Assembly: GCA_937127205.1 (NCBI GenBank) | Contig: CAKZLS010000504.1 | Span: 1 to 8,426 of the forward strand | Length of the DNA: 8,426 bases | Origin: an uncultured Rhodospirillales bacterium | Lineage (GTDB): Bacteria; Pseudomonadota; Alphaproteobacteria; Rhodospirillales; Defluviicoccaceae | Reading direction: 5' to 3' | In this document: positions 6,639 to 8,426 of the stretch, in pieces | How positions within the stretch are numbered: position 1 is the stretch's first letter | Layout: each line of letters starts with the position of its first letter | Notes under the pieces: generated by a model | The model's database searches: none | Seen by the model: the letters and a program-made list of their open reading frames with translations, nothing else | What the model was told of the DNA's origin: nothing | Program-made: the position numbers and the translations under genes

Positions 6639-7232
6639 TCATGCTTCGAACCCCTGCGAACGGTCATGGACGGCTTTAAGGCGCAACGCCAAAATGATCA
6701 GTAGAGCCGACACCAAAAGCGCCGGGATCGCAATGAGCCACGAAATAGCAACTACCCCGGTTCCGGGCCAGAGCACCATGACCAAACCGACGACAGCGGT
6801 GACACCGCCGACGACGCTCATGAAACGCTGATCGATCCCCTGAAGGCTCGACTGGCGTGCGCCGAAAAACATTGCAATACCGATGATCAGCAAGAAGACG
6901 CCGAAGACCGCCAGCAGCAGGCGGACGCTGGAATCCGGCCATAACAACAGCACCAGTCCGATCCCGACACTAACGATCGGCGCGGCCATGCCCATACGAC
7001 GCCGGGAGGTTTTGTAAATCCCAAGCAATGCGGTCAGCCCGTCCACCAAGCAGAAGATGCCCACCAGGGTCACCAGCAGCTCAATGGTGGTGCTCGGCAA
7101 CAACAAGGCGCAAAGACCAAGAATCCCGGCGAGAACGCCGCGGATCATGTAACTCCACCACCGACCCGCCAGCTGCTGCTGAGCCTCCATCGCCACTTCA
7201 CGCAATCTCTCGCCGTCCGAACGTCCATTCAT
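6639..7232 (-). CDS. HdeD/DUF308 family membrane protein
   Basis: This 197-residue protein has six hydrophobic segments arranged as three repeats of a two-helix unit. Each unit starts with a glycine-rich helix followed by a P or WP turn: LLLPSTTIELL near residue 49, LLLWPDSSVRLLL near 97, and VLWPGTGVVAISW near 158. This G-x(6-8)-G...P/WP-x-x-S pattern is diagnostic of HdeD/DUF308. HdeD in E. coli contributes to acid resistance at high cell density; the mechanism and the role in other bacteria are unknown. The ATG at 7230-7232 has GGAGG (7239-7243) six bases upstream, preferred over an in-frame GTG at 7253. It is 147 bases from mscS on the same strand, so co-transcription is possible but not shown; a short GCGGG/CCCGC hairpin (6584-6599) sits in that gap without a T tract. 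Confidence 0.9.
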   Translation of the reverse strand: MNGRSDGERLREVAMEAQQQLAGRWWSYMIRGVLAGILGLCALLLPSTTIELLVTLVGIFCLVDGLTALLGIYKTSRRRMGMAAPIVSVGIGLVLLLWPDSSVRLLLAVFGVFLLIIGIAMFFGARQSSLQGIDQRFMSVVGGVTAVVGLVMVLWPGTGVVAISWLIAIPALLVSALLIILALRLKAVHDRSQGFEA

Positions 7233-7410
7233 ATCCAGCCTCCGCGACCACACCGCAATTCAAACATTGCGTTTGTGTTATGACCGGTTGCGGCAACCGC
7301 ATCAACGTCGGCAATCGATCCTTGAGATGCGCCTCGAAGATACCATCGCGGTTGCTGGTGGTCTGCGCAATACTGCCCTCCCGCGGCCGCTCACTCATCG
7401 CCACGTTCAT
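7198..7410 (-). CDS. Possible small protein overlapping the start of the HdeD-like gene
   Basis: A 70-residue ORF begins at the ATG at 7408-7410, with GGAG (7418-7421) seven bases upstream, and runs 35 bases into the HdeD-like gene. Its first half uses codons like the neighbouring genes (mostly G/C in third position, including CTC, GCG, CAG, ACC), while the second half does not. It has no membrane segment and one C-x-x-C pair (CLNC). I do not recognise it. The signal is ribosome site and codon use only; it could equally be a leader region of the HdeD-like transcript or a decayed gene. Confidence 0.35.
   Translation of the reverse strand: MNVAMSERPREGSIAQTTSNRDGIFEAHLKDRLPTLMRLPQPVITQTQCLNCGVVAEAGYEWTFGRREIA
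7239..7243 (-). promoter_or_regulatory. Ribosome binding site deciding the start of the HdeD-like gene
   Basis: GGAGG on the minus strand lies six bases before the ATG at 7230-7232. It supports this start rather than the GTG seven codons upstream. Confidence 0.7.
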
Positions 7411-7652
7411 TTCCGGTCTCCAGGATGCCAACAACGCACAACATTGTTATCAACACGAAACTAAATACGCAATCGTCTGCGTAATGACTCGCGTCTTAGG
7501 GACGATTTTGACAGAATTGCTTGTCCTGGAACCAACGCCACCCAATATCCCGATCTCGTTACGTGTTAACAACGATTGCGCACAATTGGCCATCGCGAGG
7601 GTCGGGATAATGGGGGCTTTTTCAGCCAAAACAGGCACAAATGGGGGGCAAT
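7411..7652. promoter_or_regulatory. Divergent intergenic control region
   Basis: This stretch is visibly richer in A/T than its surroundings and lies between the minus-strand HdeD-like gene (or the small ORF before it) and the plus-strand small gene pair, so promoters for both directions should be here. A perfect TTGACA at 7508-7513 on the plus strand is a -35 candidate, but the hexamer 17 bases on (ACCAAC) is a poor -10. On the minus strand, TTGCGT followed after 16 bases by GATAAC is a weak candidate toward the HdeD-like gene. No start site can be assigned from sequence alone. Confidence 0.45.
7466..7483. promoter_or_regulatory. 18-base dyad, candidate operator
   Basis: TACGCA (7466-7471), spacer ATCGTC, TGCGTA (7478-7483) form a perfect inverted repeat of two 6-base half sites with a 6-base centre, the geometry of a dimeric helix-turn-helix regulator site. 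The same stretch also takes part in a second inverted repeat, AATCGTC (7471-7477) with GACGATT (7501-7507). The position in a divergent promoter region fits an operator; no regulator gene is seen in the window. Confidence 0.4.
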
Positions 7653-7754
7653 ATGGATGGAGACGAAAAGGCTCTAATTATCACGACAATGGTCTATATG
7701 GCCGCGTGGTTCGTGTTGTTCGTCGCGCTTCCCGGCTTGTATTTCGCTCAATGA
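7653..7754 (+). CDS. 33-residue single-helix membrane peptide
   Basis: The short acidic start MDGDEKA is followed by an uninterrupted hydrophobic segment (about residues 8-31, with VYMAAWFVLFVALPGLYF at its core), giving one membrane helix and almost nothing else. The ATG at 7653-7655 has GGGGGG four to five bases upstream; an in-frame ATG at 7641 would add four residues but covers that ribosome site. Its TGA (7752-7754) overlaps the ATG of the next gene as ATGA, the arrangement expected for coupled translation. I recognise no family. Small single-helix proteins of this kind typically bind and modulate larger membrane proteins. The good ribosome site, the helix and the coupling together argue that it is real, but its short length leaves doubt. 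Confidence 0.55.
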   Translation: MDGDEKALIITTMVYMAAWFVLFVALPGLYFAQ

Positions 7755-8014
7755 AATGGGGCTGGCCGATGAATAACCGGACCCAAGAGGACGCGGATGA
7801 ATTGGCGATCGAACATTGCCTGTGGGCGGCGAGCGAGGGACTACAGCCCGTGGAAATCATATCGAGTATCGGCTGCGTTCCGCCGGCCATGTACCGGGCC
7901 ACTTGGCACGACGCCCAGCACGTTTTGACCAACGCCTGGCATGCATTGCACCAGGATCCGACACCTCCCCGCCCGAAGACATCGGAGCGTAAGGTCGAGC
8001 CCCGATGGAAATGA
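7751..8014 (+). CDS. Hypothetical 87-residue soluble protein
   Basis: This protein has no membrane segment or signal peptide. Residues 11-35 (acidic, DADELAIEHCLWAASEG) and 50-67 (THW/DAQHVLTNAWHALHQ-like, His- and Trp-rich) look like two amphipathic helices joined by IISSIGCVPPAMYRA; the tail (70-87) is Pro/Lys/Arg-rich and probably disordered. Helix, short turn with GCVPPAMYRA, then helix could be a small DNA-binding or protein-binding unit, but this is a guess. The ATG at 7751 overlaps the stop of the 33-residue gene. A second in-frame ATG at 7769, with GGGG upstream, would give 81 residues and is equally possible. A reading frame open far upstream of 7751 in this frame is not used, since it lacks coding character. 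I do not recognise the family. Confidence 0.6.
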   Translation: MKWGWPMNNRTQEDADELAIEHCLWAASEGLQPVEIISSIGCVPPAMYRATWHDAQHVLTNAWHALHQDPTPPRPKTSERKVEPRWK

Positions 8015-8128
8015 GACGGTGCGGCCGGACTGCTACTCTAATCGCGGCCGCGCGCAACGGCGTGTGAAATCGCCGCTTCCCCGGTGCCGCTAACCCTTTT
8101 AATGTATTGATTCCCAGTTGATCCCTGC
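8015..8128. other. Short gap before the last gene
   Basis: There are 114 bases between the 87-residue gene and the membrane protein gene, with no gene visible. CCTTTTAATGTATTGATTCCC near 8095-8115 is an A/T-rich patch that could hold a promoter -10, but no matching -35 is clear. No good terminator hairpin with a T tract is seen after 8014. Confidence 0.3.
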
Positions 8129-8426
8129 ATGGACCAAACCGCGATGACGGCGGAAGACTCGAAGATCGGCGAATTTCTGGCGGCACGGGGCGGACCGTTC
8201 TTCGAACTGCAGAAGCGGCTTCGATTGCTGCGGGAAGACGCCCTGCGTTCGGGCACGAGAGCCGCGCTGTTTGTGGCCGTGGCCTGGGGCGTGCCGCTGG
8301 TCCTGAGCCTGTTGGCGGGCGATGCCTATGGACCCATTGCCGATGACCCCTTCCTCCTGGCCCCCGGCGTATGGACACGGTTCTTTATCGCCATCGGTTT
8401 GTTTATCCTGATGGAGCGGCAGGGGG
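8129..8426 (+). CDS. Membrane protein of unknown function, N-terminal part only
   Basis: The first 99 residues are present and the gene runs past the right edge. A cytoplasmic N-terminus of about 42 residues (with FFELQKRLRLLREDALRSG, 25-42) leads to a hydrophobic helix (about 44-64, AALFVAVAWGVPLVLSLLAG) and, after a loop, a second helix (about 83-95, TRFFIAIGLFILMERQ). I recall this motif order (FFELQxRLxLLRED, AWGVPLxLSLLAG, PGVWxRFFIAxGLFxLMERQ) from uncharacterised proteobacterial membrane proteins, but no function is known to me. The start at 8129 has no clear ribosome site; the in-frame ATG at 8144 has a weak GGA ten bases upstream and could be used instead. Confidence 0.75.
   Translation, partial: MDQTAMTAEDSKIGEFLAARGGPFFELQKRLRLLREDALRSGTRAALFVAVAWGVPLVLSLLAGDAYGPIADDPFLLAPGVWTRFFIAIGLFILMERQG

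Noticed and set aside
7028..7750. Plus-strand open frame extending upstream of the 87-residue protein
   Set aside because: The upstream part crosses the HdeD-like gene in antisense and the A/T-rich control region and looks non-coding; only the part from 7751 has a supported start.
7857..8378. Minus-strand frame of 173 codons opposite the last two plus-strand genes
   Set aside because: It is Arg/Pro/Gly-rich with no recognisable motif; the plus strand carries a patterned membrane protein here.

Overview
The window looks like chromosomal DNA of a GC-rich proteobacterium, roughly 60% GC by eye, with strong G/C preference at third codon positions. An alphaproteobacterium is my best guess. That rests on the look of two uncharacterised families I recall from that class: the periplasmic protein at 1326-1877 and the membrane protein that runs off the right edge. 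I see no transposase, integrase, phage gene, CRISPR array, rRNA or tRNA. Nearly every gene encodes an envelope or membrane protein.

Layout, right to left along the minus strand (direction of transcription): an HdeD/DUF308 membrane protein (7232-6639); an MscS-type mechanosensitive channel with a long periplasmic coiled coil (6491-4902); a FUN14-like small membrane protein overlapping the channel gene by 17 bases (4918-4445); a bile-acid:sodium-symporter-family carrier (4357-3518); a membrane-anchored parvulin-like (PpiC/SurA-type) protein (3518-2646); and a HupE/UreJ-type membrane protein (2649-2062). The last three are joined by stop/start overlaps (TGATG, then GTGA), so they are almost certainly co-translated. 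Together with mscS and the FUN14-like gene they could form one five-gene operon. Further along are three more separated minus-strand genes: a secreted protein of unknown function (1877-1326), an ABM-like dimeric alpha/beta-barrel protein (1153-863), and an AI-2E-family transporter cut by the left edge (711-1). Dyad-symmetric hairpins lie at 2007-2040 and 787-820, in the gaps between these units.

The plus strand carries only the right end. A divergent intergenic region (about 7233-7652) holds an 18-base dyad that looks like an operator, and possibly a small minus-strand ORF. It is followed by a tightly coupled pair of small genes: a 33-residue single-helix membrane peptide (7653-7754) and an 87-residue soluble protein (7751-8014), sharing an ATGA overlap. 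The start of a membrane protein of unknown function (8129 onward) closes the window.

The general theme is envelope homeostasis: osmotic relief, membrane stress proteins, periplasmic folding and transport. The parts that look least explained are the small overlapping gene pair, the carrier/parvulin/HupE cassette whose parvulin lacks one active-site histidine, and the MscS/FUN14 overlap.
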